DNA of 64,000 bases. Origin: Actinomyces sp. AC-20-1. Its GTDB lineage: Bacteria > Actinomycetota > Actinomycetes > Actinomycetales > Actinomycetaceae. How positions within the stretch are numbered: the stretch's first letter is position 1; each line of letters starts with the position of its first letter. Positions 8,702 to 16,739 of this stretch are shown here, in pieces. The stretch spans positions 1 to 64,000 of the forward strand of contig NZ_JACJVC010000015.1 in NCBI RefSeq assembly GCF_023369555.1. Direction: 5' to 3'. A program made the translations under genes and the position numbers. Below the pieces are notes generated by a model, which was not told where the DNA came from, ran no database searches, and saw only the letters and a list, made by a program, of their open reading frames with translations.

Positions 8702-10057
8702 CTAGCGCAGCCGGGCCCGGACGGCCTCGCCGTGGGCTGGCAGGTCCTCGGACTCGGCCAGGGCCGTGAGCGGGCCCGTGAGCGAGGCGAGCGCGGCGGC
8801 GTCGTACTCGATGACCTGGACGGGCTTGAGGTAGGCCATGACGCTCAGCCCGGCGGCGAAGCGGGCCGTGCCCCCGGTGGGCAGCACGTGGTTGGAGCCG
8901 GCGAGGTAGTCGCCCAGCGGCACCGGCGAGTAGGGGCCGACGAAGATGGCACCGGCGTTGCGCACCCGGTGCGCCACCGCCGGGGCGTCGGCCGTGTGGA
9001 TCTCCAGGTGCTCGGCCGCGTAGGCGTCGGTGACGGCGAGGGCCTGCTCGAGGTCGCGCACGAGCACGGTGCCGGACTGCGGGCCGGTGAGGGCCGTCCT
9101 GGCCCGCTCGGCGTGCCGGGTCGCGGCCGCGCGTCGTTCCAGGGCGGCGTCGGTGGCGTCCGCGAGCGCGGGCGAGTCGGTGATGAGGACGCTGCCGGCG
9201 TGCGGGTCGTGCTCGGCCTGGGAGAGCAGGTCGGCCGCCAGCAGCTCGGGGTCGGCGGTGGCGTCGGCGAGGATCGCGATCTCGGTGGGGCCCGCCTCGG
9301 CGTCGATGCCGACAACGCCGCGCACCGCGCGCTTGGCGGCGGCGACGAAGATGTTGCCGGGGCCGGTGATGACGTCGACGGGCTCGCACAGCTGCTCGCC
9401 GCTGCCGCCCGCGGCGGCGATGTCGGCCCGGTCGGTCGCGGTCTCGGCGGCGGCGCCGTAGGCGAGCATGGCGACCGCCTGGGCGCCGCCGGCGGCGTAG
9501 ACCTCGTCGACGCCCAGCAGGGCGCAGGCGGCGAGGATCGTCGGGTGGGGCAGGCCGCCGTGCTCCTTCTGCGGCGGGGAGGCCAGGGCGACCTGCTCGA
9601 CGCCGGCGACCTGCGCGGCGACGACGTTCATGACGACCGAGCTGGGGTAGACGGCGAGCCCGCCGGGCACGTAGAGGCCGACGCGGCGCACGGGGACCCA
9701 CCGCTGGGTGACGGTGCCGCCGGGGACGATCTCGGTGACGCGCTCGGTGGGCAGCTGGGCGGCGTGCCCGGCGCGGTTGTGGGCGATGGACAGCTCCAGG
9801 GCCTCGCGCACCGCCCCGTCCAGGCTCCCCAGGGCCTCGGTGAGGGCAGCGGCGGGCACGCGCAGGTGCTCGGGGCGCACGTGGTCGAAGCGCTCGGCCG
9901 CGTCGCGCAGGGCCGCGGCGCCGCGGGAGCGCACGTCCTCGATGGTGGGGGCCACGGCGTCGAGGGCGGCCGCGACGTCGAGGGTGGCACGGGGCAGGGC
10001 CTCGGCGAGCTCGCGAGCGGTGAGGTCGGTGTCGCGCAGGTCGATGCGGGTGAGCAT
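8702..10057 (-). CDS. hisD: histidinol dehydrogenase HisD
   Basis: A 451-residue enzyme that oxidises L-histidinol twice with NAD to give histidine. The family core is present: GLYVPGG near residue 130, the [14 protein letters not shown] segment near 235, [23 protein letters not shown] (zinc and active-site region) and EHLEIHT. The length is normal. The start at ATG 10057 has a TACCCT -10-like element six bases upstream, compatible with leaderless transcription. It converges on the recQ-like gene with 44 bases between stops and is separated from hisC/hisB by the methionine and helicase genes. Confidence 0.96.
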   Translation of the reverse strand: MLTRIDLRDTDLTARELAEALPRATLDVAAALDAVAPTIEDVRSRGAAALRDAAERFDHVRPEHLRVPAAALTEALGSLDGAVREALELSIAHNRAGHAAQLPTERVTEIVPGGTVTQRWVPVRRVGLYVPGGLAVYPSSVVMNVVAAQVAGVEQVALASPPQKEHGGLPHPTILAACALLGVDEVYAAGGAQAVAMLAYGAAAETATDRADIAAAGGSGEQLCEPVDVITGPGNIFVAAAKRAVRGVVGIDAEAGPTEIAILADATADPELLAADLLSQAEHDPHAGSVLITDSPALADATDAALERRAAATRHAERARTALTGPQSGTVLVRDLEQALAVTDAYAAEHLEIHTADAPAVAHRVRNAGAIFVGPYSPVPLGDYLAGSNHVLPTGGTARFAAGLSVMAYLKPVQVIEYDAAALASLTGPLTALAESEDLPAHGEAVRARLR

Positions 10058-10129
10058 GGCGCCAGGGTAGCGGTGCGGCCGCGGGAGGGGACACGGTGTC
10101 CGGGCTCCGAGGACCCGGCCCGGTGCGTG

Positions 10130-12409
10130 TCAGGAGCGGGCGGTGTAGCGGCGGGTGCGCTCGTCGTCGATGACGCCGTCCCAGCCGAGGCCGAAGCCGA
10201 AGGCGTAGCGGTTGCCGGCGGCGTCGGTGTAGGCCTCGTAGTCGAAGGGCAGGTCCTCGGCGTGGGCCTCGACCGTCTCCATGGAGGCGGGCATCGTCAC
10301 CGGCAGCAGGCCGCTGGGCTCGAAGCGTCCGCGCAGCAGCTCCCACACGTGCTCCTGCGCCACGCCCAGGTCCACGACGACGGCGTCGGCCAGCGGCTCG
10401 ACCTCGGACATGACGGTGGGGTTGTGCATGCGCAGCACGACGACGACCGGCTTGTCCCCCATCGCCCGGCGGGCGGCGCGCACGGCGTCGAGGTCATGGG
10501 CGTTGTGGACGGTGGCGGTCTTGCCGTGCACGCTGCGGTCCGGGTGCGCCGTCTCACGGAAGTCGCCCTGGGCGATGGAGCTCTCGCGCGCGGCGTGGGC
10601 CGTGTAGGGGCCGTACTGCAGGGAGATGGGCAGGTAGCCGTTGCCGCCGGCCTCGCGGTCCGCGGCGCTGTACTGCTCGCTGAGCGGGGACTCGATGAAC
10701 ACGACGGCGACGTCCGCCTCACGCGGGTCGGCGGCGCGCTCGAGGGCCGCCCCGCCGGCCCGGTAGGGGTCGATGTCGCGGGCGGGCTCGGGCAGGCGCA
10801 TGAAGCCGAGCGAGGCGTCGACGTGGCGGGTGGGGACCCAGGCGCGCCGGGTGGTGGCGGGCAGCAGCAGGACGGCCCCGCCGTCGGGCCGACGGTTCTT
10901 GATGAGGACGAGGCTGTCGCGCTGGGCGGCCCGGCCGGCCTCCATGAAGGCCTCGCAGCCGACGACGGCCGTGGACTGGGTGGGGTCGAGGTAGGGGTTC
11001 TCGAACAGGCCGGCGCGGAAGAAGGTGCGCAGCAGGCGGGCGGCGGAGGCCTCGAAGCGCTCACGGGCGGCGGCCTCGCCGTCGCGCTCGGCGATGAGGC
11101 GGTAGGCCTCGATGACGGGTCCGGCGTCGCTGTTGCCGCCGAACTGGTCGACGCCGTTGTCGATGGCCAGGGCGTGGCGCTCGGCGACACTGAGGTCCTC
11201 GACGCCGTAGCAGCGCTGGCCGAAGGCGCTCATCTCGGGGTCGGGGTCGGCGGTGACGCCCCAGTCGGTGCACACGACGCCGTCGAAGCCGTAGCGCTGG
11301 CGCAGCATGTCGTGGACGATGACGCGGTTGTAGGCGTTGGCCCGCGGGGCAGGGCTGTTGCCGTCGCTAGTGGTGGAGTCGTTGGTGACGGTGCCATCCG
11401 GGGCGCGGTAGGCCCAGGAGACCGTGTAGTAGGGCATGACGGCGCTGGCGGACCCGGTGGGGCCCTCGAGGCGGAGGGCGGCGTCGGTGAAGGGCACGAG
11501 GTGCTGGGCCTCGTTGCCGCCCGGGTAGACGGCGAACTTGCCGAAGCCGTAGTGGGCGTCGCGCCCGGCCTCGCCGGTGCCGCCGCCGGGCCAGTGCTTG
11601 ACCATGGTGGCGACACTGCCCGCGCCCCAGCCGGCGTCGGTGGCCGAGTGCTCGAGGGCGGGCAGGCCGAGGGCGGCGCCCGGCTGGTGCTCGGGGGCCT
11701 CGGTGGTCTGCATGGCGTCGCAGTAGGCGCGCGCGTAGTCGCTGGTGAGCCCGGCGTGCGGGCCCCAGGTGTCCTGCAGGCGCATCCACCTCGGGTCGGT
11801 GGCGAGGTCGATCTGGGGTCCGAGCGCCGTCGTGATGCCCAGGGCCCGGTACTCGCGGGAGATGATGGCGGCGCTGGTGCGCACGCGCTCGGGCTCGAAG
11901 AGGGCCGCCATGCCCAGGCCCTCGGGCCAGCGCGAGACGTCGACGGCGCTGGTGGCGAACTCGGCGCCGGTGGCCTCGGCGGCGCCGTGGCGGGGGTCGG
12001 ATGAGGTGTTGACGGGCACGCCCAGCGGGCAGGACTCGGCCAGGGCCTGCATGGCGTTGCTCCAGCGGGCGGCGGTGTCCGCCGGCTCGAGGGTGATGGC
12101 CAGGACGTGGCGCAGGTGGTCCTCGGTGAGCATGGCGACCTGCTGGTCGGTGAGGGCCCAGGCGGGCAGGCCGGCCTCGGCGAGGGTGCGCCCGCCGTAG
12201 GTGCCGGGGAAGGGGCCGGTGCCGGGGTTGGGCACGGCCTGGTGGGGCGAGTAGAGCATGAGGCCGGCGATCTGCTCGATCGTCAGGCGCCCGGCCAGGT
12301 CCGCGGCGCGGGTGGCGGCGTCCAGGCGCCAGTCCTCGTAGGGCAAGAGCTCGCCGGTGCGGGCGAGGTCCTTGAACAGGAGGCCGTCGACCTCGATGAC
12401 GGGGGCCAT
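10130..12409 (-). CDS. glycoside hydrolase family 3 protein (5' end probably frameshifted)
   Basis: Read from ATG 12409 the protein has 759 residues and a complete GH3 layout. An N-terminal barrel contains KHWPGGGTGEAG and the nucleophile Asp in GVVCTDWG (about residue 380). A C-terminal domain carries VLIKNRRP-type and VVLRMHNP segments. GH3 enzymes release terminal beta-linked sugars such as glucose or xylose; the substrate is not evident. No signal peptide is visible. ATG 12409 lacks a well-placed ribosome site. In the next frame a GTG at 12483 has a well-spaced AAGGAG and encodes a plausible N-terminus (VTTAAQTDPVVTLHH). Adding one base to the four-C run at 12410-12413 would join the two frames. 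The true gene is therefore probably 10130-12483 with an indel. Confidence 0.82.
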   Translation of the reverse strand: MAPVIEVDGLLFKDLARTGELLPYEDWRLDAATRAADLAGRLTIEQIAGLMLYSPHQAVPNPGTGPFPGTYGGRTLAEAGLPAWALTDQQVAMLTEDHLRHVLAITLEPADTAARWSNAMQALAESCPLGVPVNTSSDPRHGAAEATGAEFATSAVDVSRWPEGLGMAALFEPERVRTSAAIISREYRALGITTALGPQIDLATDPRWMRLQDTWGPHAGLTSDYARAYCDAMQTTEAPEHQPGAALGLPALEHSATDAGWGAGSVATMVKHWPGGGTGEAGRDAHYGFGKFAVYPGGNEAQHLVPFTDAALRLEGPTGSASAVMPYYTVSWAYRAPDGTVTNDSTTSDGNSPAPRANAYNRVIVHDMLRQRYGFDGVVCTDWGVTADPDPEMSAFGQRCYGVEDLSVAERHALAIDNGVDQFGGNSDAGPVIEAYRLIAERDGEAAARERFEASAARLLRTFFRAGLFENPYLDPTQSTAVVGCEAFMEAGRAAQRDSLVLIKNRRPDGGAVLLLPATTRRAWVPTRHVDASLGFMRLPEPARDIDPYRAGGAALERAADPREADVAVVFIESPLSEQYSAADREAGGNGYLPISLQYGPYTAHAARESSIAQGDFRETAHPDRSVHGKTATVHNAHDLDAVRAARRAMGDKPVVVVLRMHNPTVMSEVEPLADAVVVDLGVAQEHVWELLRGRFEPSGLLPVTMPASMETVEAHAEDLPFDYEAYTDAAGNRYAFGFGLGWDGVIDDERTRRYTARS

Positions 12410-12616
12410 GGGGTTCCCAGGGCGGGGCCGCCCTCCTGGTGGTGCAGGGTGACGACGGGGTCGGTCTGGGCGGCGGTGGTCACGTCGGGCTCCTTCACCG
12501 GTGTGCGACGACGGCGAGGGGCTCTCTGGTGGGACCCGGCTCGCTGGGTGCGTTGATCGTAACGGCGGCGGACTGGCGGGGCCCGTGCCCGGGCCCTTGC
12601 ACGGGCACGCCACCAC

Positions 12617-12652
12617 TTGTGGCATTGTGTACACATAGTCTAATATGTCGAC
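12617..12652 (+). promoter_or_regulatory. promoter and operator of the Phd/RelE module
   Basis: A -35-like TTGTGG (12617-12622) and -10 TAATAT (12641-12646) are separated by 18 bases. The palindrome TGTGTACACA (12626-12635) lies in the spacer and contains the TGTACA core bound by YefM/Phd-type antitoxins. Transcription would start at or next to ATG 12653, giving a leaderless, autorepressed message. The rest of 12410-12616 is the divergent GH3 upstream region. Confidence 0.65.
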
Positions 12653-12922
12653 ATGGATACCCTGACGACTACTGTCACCACCCGCGAGCTGCGCGCGGGT
12701 CTCTCCGATGTCGTCAGCCGGGCGGCCTTCGGGCATGAGCGCATCGGTATCAACCGCAACGGCAAGCTCGCCGCCGTCGTCGTCCCGGTCGAGGACCTTG
12801 AGGCCCTCGAGTACTTTGAGGAGGCGCATGACGTCATCGCCTACGACGAGGCGAAAGCGGAGGACGACGGAACGCGCATCTCCTTCGAGGACGCTCGCGC
12901 CCTCCTCGACGAGCTTGACTGA
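12653..12922 (+). CDS. Phd/YefM-family antitoxin
   Basis: An 89-residue protein that opens with TTTVTTRELRAGLSDVVSRA, the Phd/YefM DNA-binding fold, followed by FGHERIGINRNGKLAAVVVPVEDLEAL. The acidic C-terminal tail (about residues 60-89) is the usual toxin-binding part. It should neutralise the toxin encoded just downstream and repress their shared promoter. Its stop overlaps the toxin start by one base (TGATG). The operator palindrome upstream supports autoregulation. The GC content is a little lower than in neighbouring genes. Confidence 0.93.
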   Translation: MDTLTTTVTTRELRAGLSDVVSRAAFGHERIGINRNGKLAAVVVPVEDLEALEYFEEAHDVIAYDEAKAEDDGTRISFEDARALLDELD

Positions 12923-13182
12923 TGCCGTACCGCGTCGAGCTGACCAAGAAGGCCCTCAAGCAGCTTGCGCGTCTCGAGCGGGCGGACCGCCGTCGGCTCG
13001 TGCACGCCATCGGAGAGCTGGCCGAGAACCCGCGCGCGGTCGGATCGCGCAAGCTTGAGGCGCGCAAGCACGCCTGGCGGCTCAGGATCGGGCAGTACCG
13101 AGTCATCTACGACGTGCTCGACGACGCGCTCGTCGTCGATGTCATCCGCGTGGGACACCGCCGTGAGGTCTACCGGCACTGA
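12922..13182 (+). CDS. RelE/ParE-superfamily toxin
   Basis: An 86-residue toxin of the RelE type. It starts with YRVELTKKALKQLARLERADRR, has the basic segment GSRKLEARKHAWRLRIGQYRVIYDV and ends with VIRVGHRREVYRH. This is the compact beta-sheet with Arg/Lys and Tyr residues expected of a ribosome-dependent mRNA interferase, although ParE-like gyrase activity cannot be excluded. It forms an operon with the Phd/YefM antitoxin. The last 29 bases of the gene and the next few bases recur at 13891-13926, beyond the second toxin module. Confidence 0.92.
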   Translation: MPYRVELTKKALKQLARLERADRRRLVHAIGELAENPRAVGSRKLEARKHAWRLRIGQYRVIYDVLDDALVVDVIRVGHRREVYRH

Positions 13183-13189
13183 GACCGGG
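13154..13189 (+). repeat. 36-bp direct repeat, copy 1 (3' end of relE-type gene)
   Basis: This segment covers the relE-type C-terminal codons, stop and seven bases beyond. It matches 13891-13926 at 34 of 36 positions, the two differences being C/T changes. The two copies flank the RHH/Doc module exactly. Confidence 0.85.
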
Positions 13190-13280
13190 ACCACTCCTCC
13201 TGCCCTGCGTCGATGTCAAGCATCGTCGATGCATCAGGGAGACTGCTCCTCGCCCCCGGCTCGTGCCGGAGAGATGGTTG

Positions 13281-13649
13281 TCAGCCGACGCCGTGGCGCT
13301 CGAGCCAGTCCCGGGTCTGTTCCCAGGAGCAACGGCCCTCGGCGACGGAGACGACGAGATCGTAAGCCTCGTCGTCGGGCTCGTCGAGGTTGGCGCCGTT
13401 GAGGCCGAGGAACACGACGAGACTCATCCAGCCGAGGCGCTTGTTGCCGTCCACGAGCGCATGGTTGCGGACGATGGACTCGAGCAGCACAGCCGCCTTG
13501 GCAGCCAGTCCCGGGTAGACCTCGTTGCCGTACAGCGAGGTCGCAGGGCGCTGAGCGGCCGAGGACAACAGCCCGAGGTCCCTGACGCCCGGCGCTCCCA
13601 CACGGTGGGCGAGGGCGAGCAGGTCCTCAAGGTCGAGGTAGGCGGTCAC
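13281..13649 (-). CDS. Doc-like Fic-domain toxin
   Basis: A 122-residue protein of the Doc subgroup of the Fic superfamily. The signature HALVDGNKRLGW (near residues 63-74) carries the catalytic His and the nucleotide-binding GNKR. Doc enzymes phosphorylate elongation factor Tu, while related Fic enzymes transfer AMP. The short length and the partner gene favour Doc. The start overlaps the preceding antitoxin by four bases. The module points opposite to the Phd/RelE pair and is bracketed by a 36-bp direct repeat. Confidence 0.92.
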   Translation of the reverse strand: MTAYLDLEDLLALAHRVGAPGVRDLGLLSSAAQRPATSLYGNEVYPGLAAKAAVLLESIVRNHALVDGNKRLGWMSLVVFLGLNGANLDEPDDEAYDLVVSVAEGRCSWEQTRDWLERHGVG

Positions 13650-13849
13650 TGGCCGAGGCGGTCCAGGAGGTCGGCGTAGCGCTGGGCCGCTTTCTCGGCA
13701 AGGTCGGCGACCCGGGTCTGGTGCAGGTGCCGCTCAGCCGTCTCAACGATGGCGCGGGCGGCGGCCTCCTGCTTCGAGAGCCCTTGAGCGGCGGCGAGCT
13801 CGGTGAGGATGCGGTCCTGGTCGGCGTCAAGCCGGAGCGTCATGGCCAT
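13646..13849 (-). CDS. ribbon-helix-helix antitoxin partner of Doc
   Basis: A 67-residue protein starting MAMTLRLDADQDRILTELA, the short beta-strand and helix pattern of MetJ/Arc/CopG ribbon-helix-helix DNA-binding proteins. An Ala-rich helical C-terminus follows that could wrap the toxin. Doc toxins more often pair with Phd, so an RHH partner is a known but less common mix. The ATG at 13843 is an alternative start. Two direct copies of CGGTATCA lie just upstream and probably form its operator. Confidence 0.88.
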   Translation of the reverse strand: MAMTLRLDADQDRILTELAAAQGLSKQEAAARAIVETAERHLHQTRVADLAEKAAQRYADLLDRLGQ

Positions 13850-13856
13850 GCGACAA

Positions 13857-13875
13857 CGGTATCAGTGCGGTATCA
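13857..13875 (-). promoter_or_regulatory. direct-repeat operator of the RHH/Doc module
   Basis: CGGTATCA occurs at 13857-13864 and again at 13868-13875, with an 11-base period, immediately before the antitoxin start. Ribbon-helix-helix repressors bind tandem short sites of this spacing. The function is inferred from position. Confidence 0.55.
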
Positions 13876-13890
13876 ACGTTGCGGTGTCGC

Positions 13891-13926
13891 GACATCGCCG
13901 TGAGGTCCACCGGCACTGAGACCGGG
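13891..13926 (+). repeat. 36-bp direct repeat, copy 2 (relE-type remnant)
   Basis: This is the second copy of the relE-type 3' end (34/36 identity with 13154-13189), lying outside any gene. It is either the remnant of a duplicated relE or a target-site-like scar left when the RHH/Doc module entered. Confidence 0.85.
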
Positions 13927-13948
13927 TCCCGTCCCGCTTGCCAGCCGT

Positions 13949-13988
13949 GTTCCGGCTCCCTCCCCGGTCCCGAGCAGGGAGCCGGAAC
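13949..13988 (-). terminator. hairpin terminator of the alpha/beta hydrolase gene
   Basis: Perfect 13-bp arms (gttccggctccct / agggagccggaac) enclose a 14-base loop and end nine bases beyond the hydrolase stop on the minus strand. There is no T-run, as is common in high-GC actinobacteria. Confidence 0.6.
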
Positions 13989-13996
13989 GCGGCTGC

Positions 13997-14947
13997 TCAC
14001 GCCTGCGCGGTGACGCGCTCGGCGAAGGCGAGGACCTCCACCTCGACCTCGGTGCGTGTCGTCGGCTCGTTGTGGACCTCGTGGCGCACGCCGGTCCACA
14101 CGCGCGTGCGCACGTCGCGCAGGCCGGCGGCCCACAGGTCGTTGGCGAGCGCGTAGGCGCCCTCACCGAAGTTGCCGGCCGGGTCCTGGTCCCCGGCGAT
14201 GATGAGCACGGGCAGGCCCTCGGGCACGGACGCGGCCCAAGCGGGCCCGTTGCAGCGGCGGTACAGGTCGCCGAAGGACTTCGCGAAGCGCAGCGTCATC
14301 GGGGCGCCGAAGTTGTTGAAGGGGTCGACGGCGTGGTCGGCGACCACCCCCTCGTCGAGGGCGACCCAGGCGGTCGGGGGCACGCCCTCGCCGTAGCGGT
14401 CGTTGGCGCCGACGAACATGAGGGCGGACAGCCCGTCGGTGTCGAGCGCCTCCCCGCCGCGCTCAGCGATGGCCGCCTCCAGGGCCCGCTCCAGGGCCGG
14501 GTCCTCCAGGCCGCGCATGTGGGCGACGGGCCCGCAGTAGACGGCGCCGGCAAGGCCCTCGGGGTGCGCGGCGGACAGGGCGCGGGCGATCATCGAGCCC
14601 CAGGAGTGGCCGAAGAGGAGGTAGGGCAGGTCGGGGAAGCGCTCGGTGACGATCTCGCGCAGCCGCTGCTCGTCCTCGACGACGACCTCGTCGCCCCGCT
14701 CGCCCGTGTCCTGCCAGATGCCCGAGCGCATGGCGGTGGCGCCGTGTCCGGCGTGGTCGTCGGCGGCGACGACGTAGCCGTGCTCGACGAGGGTGGCGAT
14801 GAGGTGGAGGTAGCGTCGCGAGTGCTCACCCAGGCCGTGGATGAGCTGGACGACGCCGCGCGGGCGGGTGGTGGCGGGCGTGTAGATCCAGGCCTGGATC
14901 TCGTCGCGGCCGTTGGTGGAGGTGAAGGGGACCTCGTACAGAGCCAT
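13997..14947 (-). CDS. alpha/beta hydrolase, monoacylglycerol-lipase-like
   Basis: A 316-residue serine hydrolase. The oxyanion region is QLIHGLGEHSRRY, the nucleophile Ser is in GHSWGS (about residue 109), and the acid Asp and His fit GDQDPAGNFG and GVRHEVHNEP. A helical lid with FNNFGAPMTLRFA lies between them. This arrangement is typical of COG2267 lysophospholipase/monoacylglycerol lipase proteins, which act in the cytoplasm on small esters. The start at ATG 14947 is chosen because homologous sequence begins there. It is a single gene, divergent from the membrane protein gene, with a strong terminator hairpin after it. Confidence 0.88.
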   Translation of the reverse strand: MALYEVPFTSTNGRDEIQAWIYTPATTRPRGVVQLIHGLGEHSRRYLHLIATLVEHGYVVAADDHAGHGATAMRSGIWQDTGERGDEVVVEDEQRLREIVTERFPDLPYLLFGHSWGSMIARALSAAHPEGLAGAVYCGPVAHMRGLEDPALERALEAAIAERGGEALDTDGLSALMFVGANDRYGEGVPPTAWVALDEGVVADHAVDPFNNFGAPMTLRFAKSFGDLYRRCNGPAWAASVPEGLPVLIIAGDQDPAGNFGEGAYALANDLWAAGLRDVRTRVWTGVRHEVHNEPTTRTEVEVEVLAFAERVTAQA

Positions 14948-15030
14948 GGGGCTGACCTCTCTGTCAGGTGGGGGCTGAGACACCAGGCTAACGGGGCCGC
15001 GTGCCGATGGCAGCGGTGTCGCCGCCGCTC

Positions 15031-15054
15031 CTGCGGCACGAATTCGTGTCGCAG
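15031..15054. promoter_or_regulatory. 24-bp near-perfect palindrome between divergent genes
   Basis: Two 12-base arms meeting at the centre (CTGCGGCACGAA then TTCGTGTCGCAG) differ at one position. It lies 20 bases before the membrane protein start and 84 bases before the hydrolase start. This resembles a dimeric repressor site (TetR- or MarR-like), but no regulator gene is adjacent. Confidence 0.5.
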
Positions 15055-15074
15055 GGCGTCCCCACCCTGGCGCC

Positions 15075-16598
15075 ATGGTCTCGTTCAAGATCTTGTTTCG
15101 GTCCCTCCGGCCCCGGCGTCGCAGAGGCGCCCCTGACACCTCGGCGCCACCCGCGCCTGCGCCGAGGCGTCCCGAGCCCTTCCGCCTGCGCACCTCCGCA
15201 TCACCTGGCAAGGAGCTGCCAACCGCGTATGAGTGGCTGTCTCACCGTCACTCGCGTGAAAACCTGCCTATTTTCGCCTTCATCATCATGTCACCGGTTT
15301 TCACTGTTCTGCTCTTGACCATGACCGCCCTGATGATGGGTCTCGCAGACCGCAGCGGGCGGTTGCCTCTGCCCTGGTCGTCTCTTTTCGAGCAGATCGG
15401 CTCCAACTCGTTTCGTGAGGACCTGTTGACAGCGATATCAGTCGGTGTAGGTATCGGTGTGGCACTTGCCGCGTTCTCGAGCCGAGTGCGTGCACGCCCT
15501 GAGGGGATCGAAGCACAGACTGGTTGGCTGGAAGGCGTTCTCAACGACGACGACCGGGACGAGCTGCTGCGAGCACTCATGGCGGCAGTCGTGGTGGTTG
15601 TCGGTATGAGCATTTCGCTGTACGCCGTGTCGTCATTCGTCGACGACGGGCGCCGCGTCTCCGAGGCTCTCATGTTCCTGCTTCTCAGCATGGTCTTTGT
15701 CGTCTGCGCGCGTCTGCCGGACCTCATCGTCCCAACTCGGACGGGTACGATGGCCGGCTACGCGAGGACGCTGCTGAAGCTCTTGACGCTCACGCTGTGG
15801 TGGGAACAAGTCAAGGCATCTGAGACCACACCGGCCAGATTCATGCCCCCCTTGTCCCTCGCGGGTTTCCGTCGACGACCGTCACTGTGGGGACACCTGG
15901 CGTGGGCGTGCCTCCATATCGCTGTCAGCATGACAGTCTTGTCTATCGTGTCGGTAGTCAGCGGTGCTGGCCGCGCGGTTCTCATTGTTGTTCTGGTGTC
16001 GACAGTCGTGGCATCCGTCATGGCTGTCATCCTCATCTTCACCACCAGTGAGGCAGTGGCGCAGATCATAGTCGGCAAGAAGTCTGGGCGTTATGACGCC
16101 CTGTTCCCCCTCATTTTAACGACACTTATGCTCGTGGCAGTCGTTATTCTGCTCATTGAAGCCGCTCTGGAACAGACGTCGGTCACGATATGGCCAGTGA
16201 TCCTCGCGTGGATACCCTGCCAGTGGTGGCTGATCCCGCTTTGGCGGTTTCTCCTTGGCCGCCCTCGCACGCGCATTGCGGCAAGCATCCCCTGGCACCC
16301 GTTGGAAGACCGGACCGTGTTCGTCATTCGTCGAACGGCACATCGTCTGCGCCAGAACCTCGAGATCTACGACATCTCGCACGGGGCCACCAGCGCGGAC
16401 AGTCTCACACGCGGCACTATCTCGGAGCTCATCCTCCCTGCGGGTGCCACGGTCGGCCTCCACCCCAGTGGGGGCCGGTCGGCCTGGGCCGTCAGCGCCG
16501 GCGTGAAGCGTCCCCGTGACCCTGCTGAGCCCGACCTGCGCGCACGGGTGTCAGCGGCGTACGAGGCGCTGACCAGGCCGGGCCACGACGCCCGGTGA
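15075..16598 (+). CDS. multi-pass membrane protein of unknown function
   Basis: A 507-residue protein I do not recognise. A basic, Pro-rich N-terminus (residues 1-60) is followed by hydrophobic segments at roughly 65-92, 113-132, 168-190, 197-214, 278-300, 303-325 and 345-395. A hydrophilic C-terminal domain of about 110 residues follows (from RFLLGRPRTRI to the end). No transporter or sensor motif is visible. The gene has clearly more A and T than its neighbours, is not in an operon, and has a palindrome just upstream, all of which suggest an accessory, possibly acquired gene. The ATG at 15075 is the first plausible start. Confidence 0.7.
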   Translation: MVSFKILFRSLRPRRRRGAPDTSAPPAPAPRRPEPFRLRTSASPGKELPTAYEWLSHRHSRENLPIFAFIIMSPVFTVLLLTMTALMMGLADRSGRLPLPWSSLFEQIGSNSFREDLLTAISVGVGIGVALAAFSSRVRARPEGIEAQTGWLEGVLNDDDRDELLRALMAAVVVVVGMSISLYAVSSFVDDGRRVSEALMFLLLSMVFVVCARLPDLIVPTRTGTMAGYARTLLKLLTLTLWWEQVKASETTPARFMPPLSLAGFRRRPSLWGHLAWACLHIAVSMTVLSIVSVVSGAGRAVLIVVLVSTVVASVMAVILIFTTSEAVAQIIVGKKSGRYDALFPLILTTLMLVAVVILLIEAALEQTSVTIWPVILAWIPCQWWLIPLWRFLLGRPRTRIAASIPWHPLEDRTVFVIRRTAHRLRQNLEIYDISHGATSADSLTRGTISELILPAGATVGLHPSGGRSAWAVSAGVKRPRDPAEPDLRARVSAAYEALTRPGHDAR

Positions 16599-16739
16599 CG
16601 GCGCGGCCGGCTCGCCCGAGGCCGCCTCCTGCCGACCTGAGCCCCCGGAGCACAGACATCGTTCCCACTCACCAACAGGGCGCGTGCAGGGGTCAAGCCC
16701 TACGCTGCTGCCATCCCACCGTCGTCGAAGGAGCACGTC

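Noticed and set aside
8732-12004. A 1090-codon plus-strand open frame
   Set aside because: It is antisense to hisD and GH3, rich in Gly, Val, Asp and Glu without any domain, and is the usual artefact of third-position GC bias.
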